The position numbers and the translations under genes are program-made. From Dyadobacter fermentans (GTDB taxonomy: Bacteria; Bacteroidota; Bacteroidia; Cytophagales; Spirosomataceae), in contig NZ_JAHXBN010000013.1 in assembly GCF_019924045.1 (NCBI RefSeq), positions 310,001 through 374,000 of the forward strand: a stretch of DNA of 64,000 nucleotides, written 5' to 3'. Positions 26,950 to 36,436 of the stretch are shown in pieces; position 1 is the first letter of the stretch; each line of letters opens with the position of its first letter. The notes beneath the pieces are model-generated. The model was not told the DNA's origin and searched no databases. It saw only the letters and a program-made list of their open reading frames with translations.

Positions 26950-27630
26950 ATGAAAAAAATCACAACCACCGCCTTAGGGCTTTCATTTGCCCTGTCTTGC
27001 CTGCTCACTTCTACCCAGGCACAGGATATTGCACTCAAACCTGCTTTGCTTACACCTTTTCAGGTGACCGTCGCTGCCACCGATTACAAAGGAAAATCCG
27101 CCATTGCATTGGAAATGCCCAAAATGGCGACGAACGAAAAGACGCTGGCCGTGTTGAAAGGCATGGATTTTCATAACGGCACCATTGAAGCCACGATTTC
27201 GGGCCAGCCGCAGGCAAATGCCGGCGAAGGCGCGCGCGGGTTTGTGGGGATCGCATTCAGGGTTGCTGCGGATACTTCCAAAATGGAGCTTTTCTACATC
27301 CGTCCGACCAATGGCCGTGCCAACGACCAGGTGCGCCGCAACCACTCCACGCAATACGTGTCAATGCCCGGGTTTCCCTGGGAAAAGCTGCGCAAGGAAA
27401 CGCCGGAAAAATATGAGGCCTATGCCGACATGGTGCCGGCCGAATGGACCAGAGTGAAAATTGAGGTGAAGGATGAGACCGCGAAATTGTATATCAATGG
27501 TGCGTCACAACCCGCATTGATCGTCAACGACCTCAAACAAGGGAAAGACCTGCGCGGGAGTGTGGGTTTGTGGATCGGGCCGGGCTCGCTCGGGCATTTT
27601 GCCGATTTGAAAGTAACCAAACTCGACTAA
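26950..27630 (+). CDS. Exported LamG/DUF1080-like concanavalin-fold protein
   Basis: 226 aa; signal peptide ends STQAQ. The body is beta-rich with elements of the DUF1080/LamG group: DFHNGTIEATISG, GFVGIAFRVA, WTRVKIEVKDETAKLYING, and GSVGLWIGPGSLGHFADLKV. Such domains bind or cleave carbohydrates; I see no catalytic residues that settle which. It sits between two strong hairpins, so it may be made from a short transcript. Probably a carbohydrate-binding helper for the sulfatase locus. Confidence 0.7.
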   Translation: MKKITTTALGLSFALSCLLTSTQAQDIALKPALLTPFQVTVAATDYKGKSAIALEMPKMATNEKTLAVLKGMDFHNGTIEATISGQPQANAGEGARGFVGIAFRVAADTSKMELFYIRPTNGRANDQVRRNHSTQYVSMPGFPWEKLRKETPEKYEAYADMVPAEWTRVKIEVKDETAKLYINGASQPALIVNDLKQGKDLRGSVGLWIGPGSLGHFADLKVTKLD

Positions 27631-27660
27631 TCGTTTCCTATTAAAGGTATTACGCTTAAA

Positions 27661-27702
27661 ATATCCCAATAATGCAGGACTATGCTTGCATTATTGGGAT
27701 AT
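27661..27702 (+). terminator. Long perfect hairpin, terminator-like
   Basis: 16-bp perfect inverted repeat (arms ATATCCCAATAATGCA and its complement) with a 10-nt loop, 30 bp after the LamG-like gene. There is no T-run directly after it. Its right arm overlaps the TTG that would be the -33 element of promoter C, so it may also affect the SusC promoter. Confidence 0.65.
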
Positions 27703-27733
27703 GTAAGTTTACTTTGCCCACCGAATTTATAGA
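27686..27733 (+). promoter_or_regulatory. Promoter C and shared operator-like element, site C
   Basis: TTG (27686-27688), 20-bp spacer, TTACTTTG (27709-27716), then CCCACCGAATTTATAGA (27717-27733). The promoter spacing and -7 octamer equal those of site A, and the 3' 12 bp of the operator equal site B. It leaves a leader of ~210 nt before SusC. The leader has a GC hairpin TGGGGC/GCCCCA (27896-27914) followed by TTTT and no conserved ORF that I recognise. Confidence 0.6.
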
Positions 27734-27951
27734 GTAAGTGTTTTATTGAAACTTTGTCGACCGGAAATAACCACCATTTCCAGACGGTACATCTACAAAT
27801 GCCTGTAATGCTTTAAACACAGGGGCAGGGTTTCGCATATGCGCTGAGTTACGTATATGTATTAGCGTTATGTTTTCAGTGCCAGGGGCACGGAATGGGG
27901 CATTACACGCCCCACATTTTGAGTTTTACTAAACCCGCTTAACACCAATCA

Positions 27952-30900
27952 ATGAGAAGGTACCTTTACGTGGTCCTGTTTCTGACAGGCTTTTTCAGTT
28001 ACTCCTACGCCCAGGAAACGGTTAGCGGTGTGGTCAAGGACGCTTCCGGGCAAACGATCCCCGGAGCGACGGTAGTCCTTAAAGGCACAGCGCGCTATGC
28101 CGCCACCGATCTCGACGGCAAGTTTTCCATTCCTGCTCCCGACGATTTTCCATTTACATTACAAGTGAACCTCACCGGCTACCAGCACCAGGAAATCGAT
28201 ATTTATGAACTGACCGGCGAGCCTGCGGAGGTTGTCCTGAAAACGGCCAACGTGCTCGACGAAGTGGTCGTGATCGGCTATGGGACGCAGAAAAAAGGCG
28301 ACATTACCGGTTCGGTAGCTTCGGTGCCGCAGCTGGCTCTGAAACAGCCGATCAGCTCTTTCGACCGCGCGTTGCAGGGTGCGGCGGCGGGCGTGCAGGT
28401 AACGCAAACGTCGGGGCAGCCGGGCGCGGCCGTGAGCATACGCATACGCGGGGGCAACTCCATTACAGGCGGTAACGAGCCGTTGTACGTGATCGACGGC
28501 TTCCCGGTGTATAACAGCAATGCCGACGCCAGTGCTGGTGTGACAGCCGGGCCGAGCATCAATGCCCTTTCCAGCCTGAATCCCAGTGATATTGAATCCA
28601 TTGAAGTATTGAAGGATGCCTCCGCTACGGCAATTTATGGCTCGCGCGGTGCCAATGGCGTGGTGATTATCACGACTAAAAAAGGCAAAGCAGGACAAAA
28701 CACACTGACATACGACGCCTACTACGGCACCCAAAAGGTATTGAAAAAAGTAGACGTCCTCACCAGCGCCAGAGATTGGGCATTGCTCAAAAACGATGCG
28801 CGTGCCAATTCCGGGAAGGCGCCCTATTATACGCAGGCACAAATCGACGCGTTAGGCGAGGGTACCGACTGGCAAGGCGAAGCATTCCGCTCAGCACCGA
28901 TCCAGAACCACCAGCTGTCGCTGACCGGTGGGGATGACCGTACGCGCTACTCGATTTCCGGGAATTATTTCAAGCAGAACGGCGTGCTGCGCAATACCGA
29001 TTTTGAGCGGTATTCGGCCAGGATCAACCTCGACCGCGATTTTTCTTCCAAATTGAAAGTAGGCGTAAACCTTACCGCGAGTAAAATCACCGCGCAGGTA
29101 GCCAACAACGGTGTGGTAAATGCCTTACTCGCTATGCCGCCGACGGTGAATGTGTATGATGCCAACGGGAAATACACCTATCAAAGCGAGTTCGAGACGC
29201 CACTGGGTAACCCGATCGCCACGTTGGAAAAAGAAGTGAACCAAGCCAAGACCTATCGCGTGCTCGGCAATGTGTACGGGGAGTATACCTTCCTGGAAGG
29301 CCTGGTGAGCAAGGTGTCGTTTGGCGCGGATGTGATCAACAACAAGCAGAATCGCTACGTGCCGTCGGATATCTACCAGGGCGCGAACTCCAACCCGACC
29401 GGCAAGGCCTCTGTGGGTACCAAGTTTTCGTCGACCTGGCTGAATGAGAATACATTGAGTTATTCCAAAACTTTTAACCGGAAGCATTCACTCAACGTTG
29501 TAGTCGGGTATACGCAGCAGGCATTTGAAACCGAGAGTGCCATTGCTGCGTCCGAGGCGTTTGTGACCGACCAGTTGGAGTACAACGACCTCGGAAGCGG
29601 TTCGGTGTACAGCCAGCCGTCTTCGGGCTCGTCGGCCTGGGCATTAAACTCCTGGCTCGGGCGTATCAACTATTCGATCGACCAGAAATACATTTTCACA
29701 GTGAGTGGCCGCGCCGATGGCTCATCCCGTTTTGGGAAGGATAAAAAATGGGGCTATTTCCCTTCCGCGGCATTTGCGTGGAATATTTCGAGAGAGGATT
29801 TCCTTTCAAATTACAAAACCATCAGCAACCTGAAACTTCGCCTGAGCGCCGGGGTGACGGGTAACCAGGAGATCGGGCAGTACCTTTCACTGGCGACATT
29901 GAATTCCAATACCTATTTCTTCGGGGGGCAGACCTACATTGGCTTTGCGCCGAACCGCATTGCGAATCCGGATCTCGGCTGGGAAACCACTGCGCAATAT
30001 GATGCCGGTATCGATCTGTCATTGTACAAAAATCGCGTCAATGTTGTGTTTGATGCCTATTACAAAAAGACGACAAACCTGCTTCTGAATGTGCCGATCC
30101 CTTACACGACCGGGCAGTCGACCGCCTTGCAGAACTACGGTTCCGTAGAAAACAAGGGGATTGAACTGGGGATCAATACCGAGAACTTCACCGGTGCATT
30201 TACCTGGAATACCAATTTCGTGTTTTCCATTAACCGTAATAAAGTGCTAACCCTCGGTGATGGGGCCAATTATATCATTTCCGGCGCCAATATTGCCAAA
30301 GTGGGCCAGCCGCTCGGGTCATTTTACGGGTATCAAACCAATGGCCTGTTCCAGACCGGCGACGATATCGCGAACCTGCCGACCATTAACCCGGCCACTA
30401 CCAAACCGGGCGACCGCCGCTATGTCGATATCAACGGCGACGGCAAAATCACGCAAGCGGATGATCGGGCGCTCATCGGCAATGCACAGCCGAAATTTCA
30501 GGGAGGGATCACCAACACTTTGTCCTATCTCAATTTCGACCTCAGCTTTTTCTTCCAGGGTACCTATGGCAATAAGCTTTTCAACCAGAACAAGCAGCAG
30601 CTCGAACTCCTGACCGGCCAGCAGAATGCTTCTGTAACCGCATTGGAGCGCTGGACGCCTGCAAACCCTACCAACGTAATCCAGCGCGCATTCGAGGATC
30701 CGGCGGCCGTGAATACGAGCCGGTACGTGGAGGATGCGTCGTTCCTGCGCTTGAAAAACGTGACGCTGGGCTATAATTTGCCTAAGGCCATTGCTTCCAA
30801 AATCCATGCGAGCCAGGTTAAGGTATACGTGTCGGCGGCCAACCTGCTTACCTGGACCAAATACACCGGCTTCGACCCCGAAGTGAGCCGCAACGAGCAG

Positions 30901-30981
30901 AGTACGCTCACGCAGGGGATCGATTACAGCGTGTACCCGGGCAGCAAGTCGTTTCTTGGCGGGTTGAGCATTTCATTCTAA
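27952..30981 (+). CDS. SusC/RagA-family TonB-dependent outer-membrane transporter (1)
   Basis: 1009-aa TonB-dependent importer that works with the SusD-like lipoprotein downstream. Signal peptide ends YAQE; then a carboxypeptidase-D-like regulatory beta-sandwich (VSGVVKDASGQTIPGATV), the SusC plug signature (DEVVVIGYGTQKKGDITGSV), plug domain to ~residue 245, and a 22-strand barrel. A DINGDGKIT calcium-like loop occurs in the late barrel as in many SusC proteins. No STN signalling domain, so it is not expected to control an anti-sigma factor. First gene of a run with one SusD and eight sulfatases. Confidence 0.95.
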   Translation: MRRYLYVVLFLTGFFSYSYAQETVSGVVKDASGQTIPGATVVLKGTARYAATDLDGKFSIPAPDDFPFTLQVNLTGYQHQEIDIYELTGEPAEVVLKTANVLDEVVVIGYGTQKKGDITGSVASVPQLALKQPISSFDRALQGAAAGVQVTQTSGQPGAAVSIRIRGGNSITGGNEPLYVIDGFPVYNSNADASAGVTAGPSINALSSLNPSDIESIEVLKDASATAIYGSRGANGVVIITTKKGKAGQNTLTYDAYYGTQKVLKKVDVLTSARDWALLKNDARANSGKAPYYTQAQIDALGEGTDWQGEAFRSAPIQNHQLSLTGGDDRTRYSISGNYFKQNGVLRNTDFERYSARINLDRDFSSKLKVGVNLTASKITAQVANNGVVNALLAMPPTVNVYDANGKYTYQSEFETPLGNPIATLEKEVNQAKTYRVLGNVYGEYTFLEGLVSKVSFGADVINNKQNRYVPSDIYQGANSNPTGKASVGTKFSSTWLNENTLSYSKTFNRKHSLNVVVGYTQQAFETESAIAASEAFVTDQLEYNDLGSGSVYSQPSSGSSAWALNSWLGRINYSIDQKYIFTVSGRADGSSRFGKDKKWGYFPSAAFAWNISREDFLSNYKTISNLKLRLSAGVTGNQEIGQYLSLATLNSNTYFFGGQTYIGFAPNRIANPDLGWETTAQYDAGIDLSLYKNRVNVVFDAYYKKTTNLLLNVPIPYTTGQSTALQNYGSVENKGIELGINTENFTGAFTWNTNFVFSINRNKVLTLGDGANYIISGANIAKVGQPLGSFYGYQTNGLFQTGDDIANLPTINPATTKPGDRRYVDINGDGKITQADDRALIGNAQPKFQGGITNTLSYLNFDLSFFFQGTYGNKLFNQNKQQLELLTGQQNASVTALERWTPANPTNVIQRAFEDPAAVNTSRYVEDASFLRLKNVTLGYNLPKAIASKIHASQVKVYVSAANLLTWTKYTGFDPEVSRNEQSTLTQGIDYSVYPGSKSFLGGLSISF

Positions 30982-31005
30982 ACATTTTTGTGAAGTGTCG
31001 GACCC

Positions 31006-31123
31006 TGTCATTTGTAGTCATTCATAGTCGTGTATTGTCATGGAAGTACAATACTTGACAACAAATGACAGTCCTGACCATCCATGACTACATCTGACAT
31101 TCCACGACAACATCTGACCATAT
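31006..31123 (+). repeat. 10-bp phased GTCA/TGAC fold-back repeat before susD
   Basis: GTCA-type units at 31006-31040, a perfect small hairpin GTATTGT/ACAATAC (31032-31054), then seven decamers with TGAC (one CGAC) at fixed phase up to the ATG of the SusD gene, which the last unit touches. Same architecture as 5801-6097. Fills the SusC-SusD gap. Confidence 0.85.
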
Positions 31124-32551
31124 ATGAAAAAGATACTATTACTGACAATGGCCATTTACAGTTTCACCGCCTGCACGGACCTGAGGGAGGATCCTGCCTC
31201 CCTTATTACCACCGAACAATTTTACAAGACCGAAAGCGACGCCCTCGCCGCCGTGACTGCCGTGTACAACGCGGCATTGAACAACGGCGGGCTTACAATG
31301 TATAATCGGCTGTTTCACCTCGCATTCGAAATCATGTCCGACGACGCCATCGCGGGCCTGCGCGTAACGAATGCAGACGTGCGCACGATTTCCGTACTGG
31401 CGCATTCCACGACCAACGACCGTGTGGATGAGCTGTGGAGGGAAAGTTATGTGGCCATTAATCGGGCCAATATCGCCATAGCGCGCATTCCGGGTATTGA
31501 AATGGACGCCGCTCTGCGAACCCGGCTTGTGAACGAGGCGAAGTTTTTGCGCGGGCTGCTGTATTTCAATTTGGTGCGGCTTTGGGGCGATGTTCCGCTG
31601 ATCCTCGAAGAAAATACCTCATTGAGTAACGAGGCGATTCAGGTGGCGCGCACGCCTAAGGAGGATGTGTACAAGCAGATTATCCAGGACCTGACCGACG
31701 CGGAGGCATTACCCAATTCCTTTACCGGAGCCGATGCCGGCCGGGCTACCGGTGGTGCCGCCAAATCCATCCTGGCGAAGGTGTACCTGACGCGCCAGGA
31801 ATGGGATAAGGCAGCTGCAAAGAGCCTCGAAGTGATCGATGGCCCCTATGGTTACGATCTGTTCGAGAATTTTGCCGACGTTTTCAACGTGGCCACCAAG
31901 AACGGAAAAGAGCATATTTTCTCGGTACAATGTAAATCCAATGTCAATGGGCAGGGCAACCGACTGGCTTCGTCGGCCACGCCGGTAGGGATACCCGGGG
32001 TGGCATCGGCGGGGACGGACGAGCCTCATGCCGATGTGTATAAGCTGTTCAGTGAGAAGGACAAGCGCCGCGATGTAACGTTCTTTACTTCGCTTGTAAG
32101 CCCCACCACCGGGAAGGAGATCACATTCCCGCCCCGCTTTTTCAAGTATTTTGACCCGGCGCAGATCGCGAACCCGACCGAATCGGCCAAGAACATTCCG
32201 GTGGTACGGTTTGCCGAGGTACTGCTGATTTATGCAGAGGCATTGAACGAGGGACATGGCCCTTCCGCCGATGCGTATGCTGCCGTGAACCGCGTTCGCA
32301 GGCGCGCGGGACTGGATGCCTTGTCGGGTTTGAGCAAAGACGCGTTCCGTGAGGCGATCTATCAGGAGCGACGTCTGGAGCTAATGTTCGAGTTCCAGCG
32401 CTGGTTCGACCTCGTTCGGACCAAGCGGATGATCAACGCATTGCACGCTGCCGGCAAAACCAACGCCGCCGAGAAGCATTACCTGCATCCGATACCGCAA
32501 CGCGAAATGGATTTGAACCCGAAACTGTTGCAGAACCCGGGTTGGGAATAA
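31124..32551 (+). CDS. SusD/RagB-family surface lipoprotein (1)
   Basis: 475-aa substrate-binding lid of the SusC transporter. Lipobox FTAC with mature CTDLREDP; TPR-like helices follow, with typical SusD blocks EAKFLRGLLYFNLVRLWGDVPL (shortened: FLRGLLYFNLVRLWGD), VRFAEVLLIYAEALNEG and the C-terminal ERRLELMFEFQRWFDLVR region. Paired with the SusC gene just upstream; the ligand is likely a sulfated compound, judged from the eight sulfatase genes behind it. Confidence 0.94.
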   Translation: MKKILLLTMAIYSFTACTDLREDPASLITTEQFYKTESDALAAVTAVYNAALNNGGLTMYNRLFHLAFEIMSDDAIAGLRVTNADVRTISVLAHSTTNDRVDELWRESYVAINRANIAIARIPGIEMDAALRTRLVNEAKFLRGLLYFNLVRLWGDVPLILEENTSLSNEAIQVARTPKEDVYKQIIQDLTDAEALPNSFTGADAGRATGGAAKSILAKVYLTRQEWDKAAAKSLEVIDGPYGYDLFENFADVFNVATKNGKEHIFSVQCKSNVNGQGNRLASSATPVGIPGVASAGTDEPHADVYKLFSEKDKRRDVTFFTSLVSPTTGKEITFPPRFFKYFDPAQIANPTESAKNIPVVRFAEVLLIYAEALNEGHGPSADAYAAVNRVRRRAGLDALSGLSKDAFREAIYQERRLELMFEFQRWFDLVRTKRMINALHAAGKTNAAEKHYLHPIPQREMDLNPKLLQNPGWE

Positions 32552-32572
32552 AGGTTTTAAACATTGGAAATA

Positions 32573-34048
32573 ATGCAAAGAACCATTCTGAAAATAGCCG
32601 TTTTGCTGAGCTTGCTACCGGCCTGTGCCTTCGCGCAGGCAAAAGATCAGCCCAATATACTCTTCATCCTTGTCGACGACTGGGGATGGACAGACCTGAG
32701 CTCGGCGGGGAGTAAATATTACGAAACACCGAACATCGACCGGTTGCGGAAAGAGGGAATGTGGTTTTCACAGGCCTATTCCGTCGGCCCGAACTGTGCG
32801 CCGAGCCGTGCGTCGCTGATGACGGGCAAATACACGCCGCGCCACGGTATCTACACTGTGGGTAATGCCGATCGCGGCAATTCGGTAGACCGCAAACTGA
32901 TCCCGGTCGAGAATAATACGGTTTTGAACCCTTCATTCGTAACCATCGCCGAGGAGCTTAAAAATGCGGGTTACAGTACCGGCCTGATCGGCAAATGGCA
33001 GCTGGGCGGGAAAGGCAAGGGCGCCGATGCGCATGCACAGGGATTTGAGCATGTAGTAGGCGGGACAGGAGGCACGAGTGCCTATTTTTATCCTTATAAT
33101 AAAGATGGAAAGGCGTCGCCGCACGAAGGCATTACCAGTGGCCAGGAGGGTGAATACCTCACTGACAGGTTGACCGACGAGGCCTTGAAATTCCTGAATA
33201 ATCATCAACAGAAACCGTTTTTCCTATATCTGTCGTACTTCGCCGTGCATACGCCCATTGAGGCCAAAGCGGATATTATTTCCAAATACAAGTCCAAAAA
33301 AGGAGATGCCTACCACTATAACCCTGTTTATGCGGCGATGATCCAGAGCGCCGATGAGGGAATAGGCCGCGTTTTGAAACAGCTCGATGCTTTAAACCTG
33401 GCTGAGCATACGCTCGTCGTGTTTTTCTCGGACAATGGTGGAATGGGTGCCGTAACCGCCCAGCATCCGTTGCGAGGCTCCAAAGGAATGCTTTATGAGG
33501 GCGGCGTACGCGTGCCGCTGATCGTGAAATGGCCGGGGAAAACCAGGGCCGGCTCACAGACGGACACACCGGTGATCGGTATTGATTTTTACCCGACGTT
33601 ACTGGAAGTCGCCCATATTCAAAAACCGTTGAATGCGGATGTGGACGGACAAAGTTTCGCCCCGCTTCTGGCAGGCAAAACGGCCGCGCAGCGCGACATT
33701 TTCTGGCATTTCCCGGCCTATCTCGAAGCCTATAAGGGTGACAAGCGCAACAAGGACGCATTCCGCACGAGGCCGGCAAGCACCATTCGTTCCGGCGATT
33801 TCAAGCTGCACCAGTTTTATGAAGACGGGCATGTGGAACTGTATAATATCCGCGCGGACATCGGTGAAACGAAGGATTTGGCCGAATCCAATCCGGGGAA
33901 AACCAAAGAGCTGAAAGAGAAGCTCGAAGCCTGGAAACGAAAGACGAACGCGCCGGTCCCCACTCGTTTGAACCCGGAGTATGCGCCAGGAAGCACTCCC
34001 GGTGGCGCATCGTCGCCCGGCGCCCGGGGTGGAGCTTCTGAGGAGTAG
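32573..34048 (+). CDS. Sulfatase (3 of 10)
   Basis: 491-aa exported sulfatase; ATG at 32573 preferred to a TTG 9 bases earlier. Signal peptide ends AFAQA. Metal site FILVDDWGWTDL, formylglycine precursor C75 in CAPSRASLMTGKY (Ser-type consensus C-x-P-S-R), IGKWQLGG with Gln in place of the usual His after KW, and FFSDNGGMG. A low-complexity Gly/Ser/Pro tail ends the protein. First sulfatase after SusD (21 bp gap). Confidence 0.92.
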   Translation: MQRTILKIAVLLSLLPACAFAQAKDQPNILFILVDDWGWTDLSSAGSKYYETPNIDRLRKEGMWFSQAYSVGPNCAPSRASLMTGKYTPRHGIYTVGNADRGNSVDRKLIPVENNTVLNPSFVTIAEELKNAGYSTGLIGKWQLGGKGKGADAHAQGFEHVVGGTGGTSAYFYPYNKDGKASPHEGITSGQEGEYLTDRLTDEALKFLNNHQQKPFFLYLSYFAVHTPIEAKADIISKYKSKKGDAYHYNPVYAAMIQSADEGIGRVLKQLDALNLAEHTLVVFFSDNGGMGAVTAQHPLRGSKGMLYEGGVRVPLIVKWPGKTRAGSQTDTPVIGIDFYPTLLEVAHIQKPLNADVDGQSFAPLLAGKTAAQRDIFWHFPAYLEAYKGDKRNKDAFRTRPASTIRSGDFKLHQFYEDGHVELYNIRADIGETKDLAESNPGKTKELKEKLEAWKRKTNAPVPTRLNPEYAPGSTPGGASSPGARGGASEE

Positions 34049-34071
34049 TCATTTTTTAATATCCCAATAAA

Positions 34072-36411
34072 ATGAAGAACTTGTTAGAAATCAGTGCATT
34101 AGTGCTCGCAACCGGCTTGGTGGTTCAGCCGGTGCTGGCGCAGCATAGCCCTCAGCAACCCTGGAATGGCAAGGCAGGCAAGACATTGCAGGAATCGACG
34201 CCGTTTCATATTCAATACAATAAAAAGGCAGCGAAAGGCGCGCCCAATGTGGTATGGATTCTCATCGACGACGCGGGGTTTGGTGCTACGACTGCATTCG
34301 GCGGACTGGTGGAGACCCCGAACATCGAGAAGCTGGCGAATAACGGTCTGCGGTTTACCAATTTCCATACCACCGCCATTTGCTCGCCTACGCGCGCGGC
34401 CCTGCTCACAGGCAGGAACCATCATTCGGCGCATGTGGGTTTGCTGACGCCTGCCGCAGTTGATTTCCCGGGGTATGATACCTACATCCCTTTCGAGAAA
34501 GGTACCGCCGCCGAGGTGCTGCGGGAGAATGGTTATGCCACATTTGCATTGGGCAAGTGGCACCTTACGCCGGTGACCGAAAACTCACAGGCCGGGCCGT
34601 TCAACCGCTGGCCTACCGGGCGCGGGTTTGACCATTATTACGGCTTCCTGCCTGGCGCCACCGACCAGTGGCACCCCGAGCTTTGGGAGGATGTGACGAA
34701 GCTCGATATCGAGCCGAATACCAGACATTTGAACGAGCTCCTGGCCGATAAGGCAATTAAATACATTGCCAATCAAAAATCCGTGGATGCCGACCGGCCG
34801 TTTTTCCTCTACCTCGCGACGGGCGCCACGCATTCGCCCCACCAGGTAGCGAAAGAGTGGATTGACCAGTACAAGGGCAAGTTCGATATGGGCTGGGACA
34901 AGTACCGCGAAATTGTAATCGAAAAGCAGAAGAAACTGGGTATTATCCCCCCAAACGCCGTACTGCCCGAACGCAACCCGGGCGTGAAAGAATGGGCCAC
35001 ATTGACCGAAAAAGAAAAGAAGGCCTACGCGCATTTCATGGAGGTTTACGCGGCATTTTATACCTACACCGACTACGAGATCGGCCGCATCGTGAACTAC
35101 CTGGAACAGATCGATCAGCTGGATAACACCGTCATTGCGGTGATCCTGGGTGACAACGGGGCGAGCAAGGGCGGTACCCAGCATGGGACCATCAGCCCGC
35201 AGATCAACCGCCTGCAAGGTGAGGCGCGCATCGACGCCATTCTGAACGCCCGCGACCTGATCGGCACCGACGAGTCGAGCACGGATTATCCCATCGGCTG
35301 GGCGGCCGCGGCCAATACGCCGTTCCGTTACTGGAAAGGCGATGCCAACACCGAGGGCGGTACGCGCAATCCGATGGTGCTGTATTATCCCAAAGGCATT
35401 AAGGAGAAAGGGGGCATCCGTAACCAGTACGGGCATGTGAACGATATTTTGCCTACGACATTGGAATTGGCCAAAGCCGAGGCGCCGAAGGTGATCAACG
35501 GCTATAAACAGGAGCCGTTTGAGGGGACGAGCCTTGCCTATGCGGTGGATGAGAAGAATGCACCTTCGCGGCACACGGTGCAGTATTATGAGATCGCCGG
35601 TGCATTATCGATTTACAAAGACGGCTGGAAGGCCTCGAAAGGGCATTCGGTTTGGGAAGGTTTCGACGCGGGCAGCAAGGCCGATCCGTCGGGTAAATCG
35701 GTGGATTTCAGTAAAGACGTGTGGGAATTGTATAACCTGAATGAGGATTTCAATGAGCGCATTAACCTCGCTGCCAAAAATCCGGAGAAGCTGAGAGAGT
35801 TGCAGGCCGTTTTCGATCAGGAAGCAAAGAAATATAATGTGTACCCACTGAAAGATTTCACTGCGCATGATATGCCTGCCGGGCGGACGGTGTATGGCAA
35901 AGTGCCCGAAATTACACTATTCCCGGGCATCGATAACCTCGTCGGGGTAAGTAGTCCTTTGTATGACGGACGGTCGTTTACTGTGGATGCGGAAGCGGAT
36001 ATTGCCACGGGCAAAGAGGAGGGCGTGCTTTTTGCGGTAGGAGGGGAGAAGAGCGGTATCAGCTTGTTTGTGAAGGACTCGAAGCTGCATTATGCACACA
36101 AAACTGCCCGGGATTCCTATCATTTGGCTTCCAATGGAGCCATACCTACCGGCCGGGTGCATTTCAAACTGATTTATGAATTTACCGGACCTTCGGAAGG
36201 CAGCAGGGCGGTAGGGAAAGAGACGGTTTATATCAACGATGAAAAGATAGGCGAACACAGCTTCGCGGCTACACAGGCACAGGTGCAGGGACCGCGCCAG
36301 ATCGATGGCACGGACGTCGGCCGCGACCAGAAGTTCCCGGTTTCGGACCAGTACCAATCGCCATTCGCATTTACTGGCAAGTTGAAGAAGGTCACCATCC
36401 GGTATCAGTAA
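34072..36411 (+). CDS. Arylsulfatase with C-terminal LamG-like domain (4 of 10)
   Basis: 779-aa large AtsA-type sulfatase, paralogue of the enzyme at 23172. Signal peptide ends VLAQ. Metal site WILIDDAGFG, C104 in CSPTRAALLTGRN as formylglycine site, ALGKWHL, and ILGDNGAS. Residues ~600-775 are a beta-sandwich tail with a GIDNLVGVSSPLYDGRSF start. Two copies of this large type in one locus suggest related but distinct ester substrates. Confidence 0.93.
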   Translation: MKNLLEISALVLATGLVVQPVLAQHSPQQPWNGKAGKTLQESTPFHIQYNKKAAKGAPNVVWILIDDAGFGATTAFGGLVETPNIEKLANNGLRFTNFHTTAICSPTRAALLTGRNHHSAHVGLLTPAAVDFPGYDTYIPFEKGTAAEVLRENGYATFALGKWHLTPVTENSQAGPFNRWPTGRGFDHYYGFLPGATDQWHPELWEDVTKLDIEPNTRHLNELLADKAIKYIANQKSVDADRPFFLYLATGATHSPHQVAKEWIDQYKGKFDMGWDKYREIVIEKQKKLGIIPPNAVLPERNPGVKEWATLTEKEKKAYAHFMEVYAAFYTYTDYEIGRIVNYLEQIDQLDNTVIAVILGDNGASKGGTQHGTISPQINRLQGEARIDAILNARDLIGTDESSTDYPIGWAAAANTPFRYWKGDANTEGGTRNPMVLYYPKGIKEKGGIRNQYGHVNDILPTTLELAKAEAPKVINGYKQEPFEGTSLAYAVDEKNAPSRHTVQYYEIAGALSIYKDGWKASKGHSVWEGFDAGSKADPSGKSVDFSKDVWELYNLNEDFNERINLAAKNPEKLRELQAVFDQEAKKYNVYPLKDFTAHDMPAGRTVYGKVPEITLFPGIDNLVGVSSPLYDGRSFTVDAEADIATGKEEGVLFAVGGEKSGISLFVKDSKLHYAHKTARDSYHLASNGAIPTGRVHFKLIYEFTGPSEGSRAVGKETVYINDEKIGEHSFAATQAQVQGPRQIDGTDVGRDQKFPVSDQYQSPFAFTGKLKKVTIRYQ

Positions 36412-36436
36412 GGTTTTGAAATAATCCATTTATCCT

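Noticed and set aside
27869..27931. 20-codon ORF in the SusC 1 leader as a second sulfur leader peptide
   Set aside because: It has no Cys and only the initiator Met, so nothing ties it to sulfur sensing; the GC hairpin inside it is the more notable feature.
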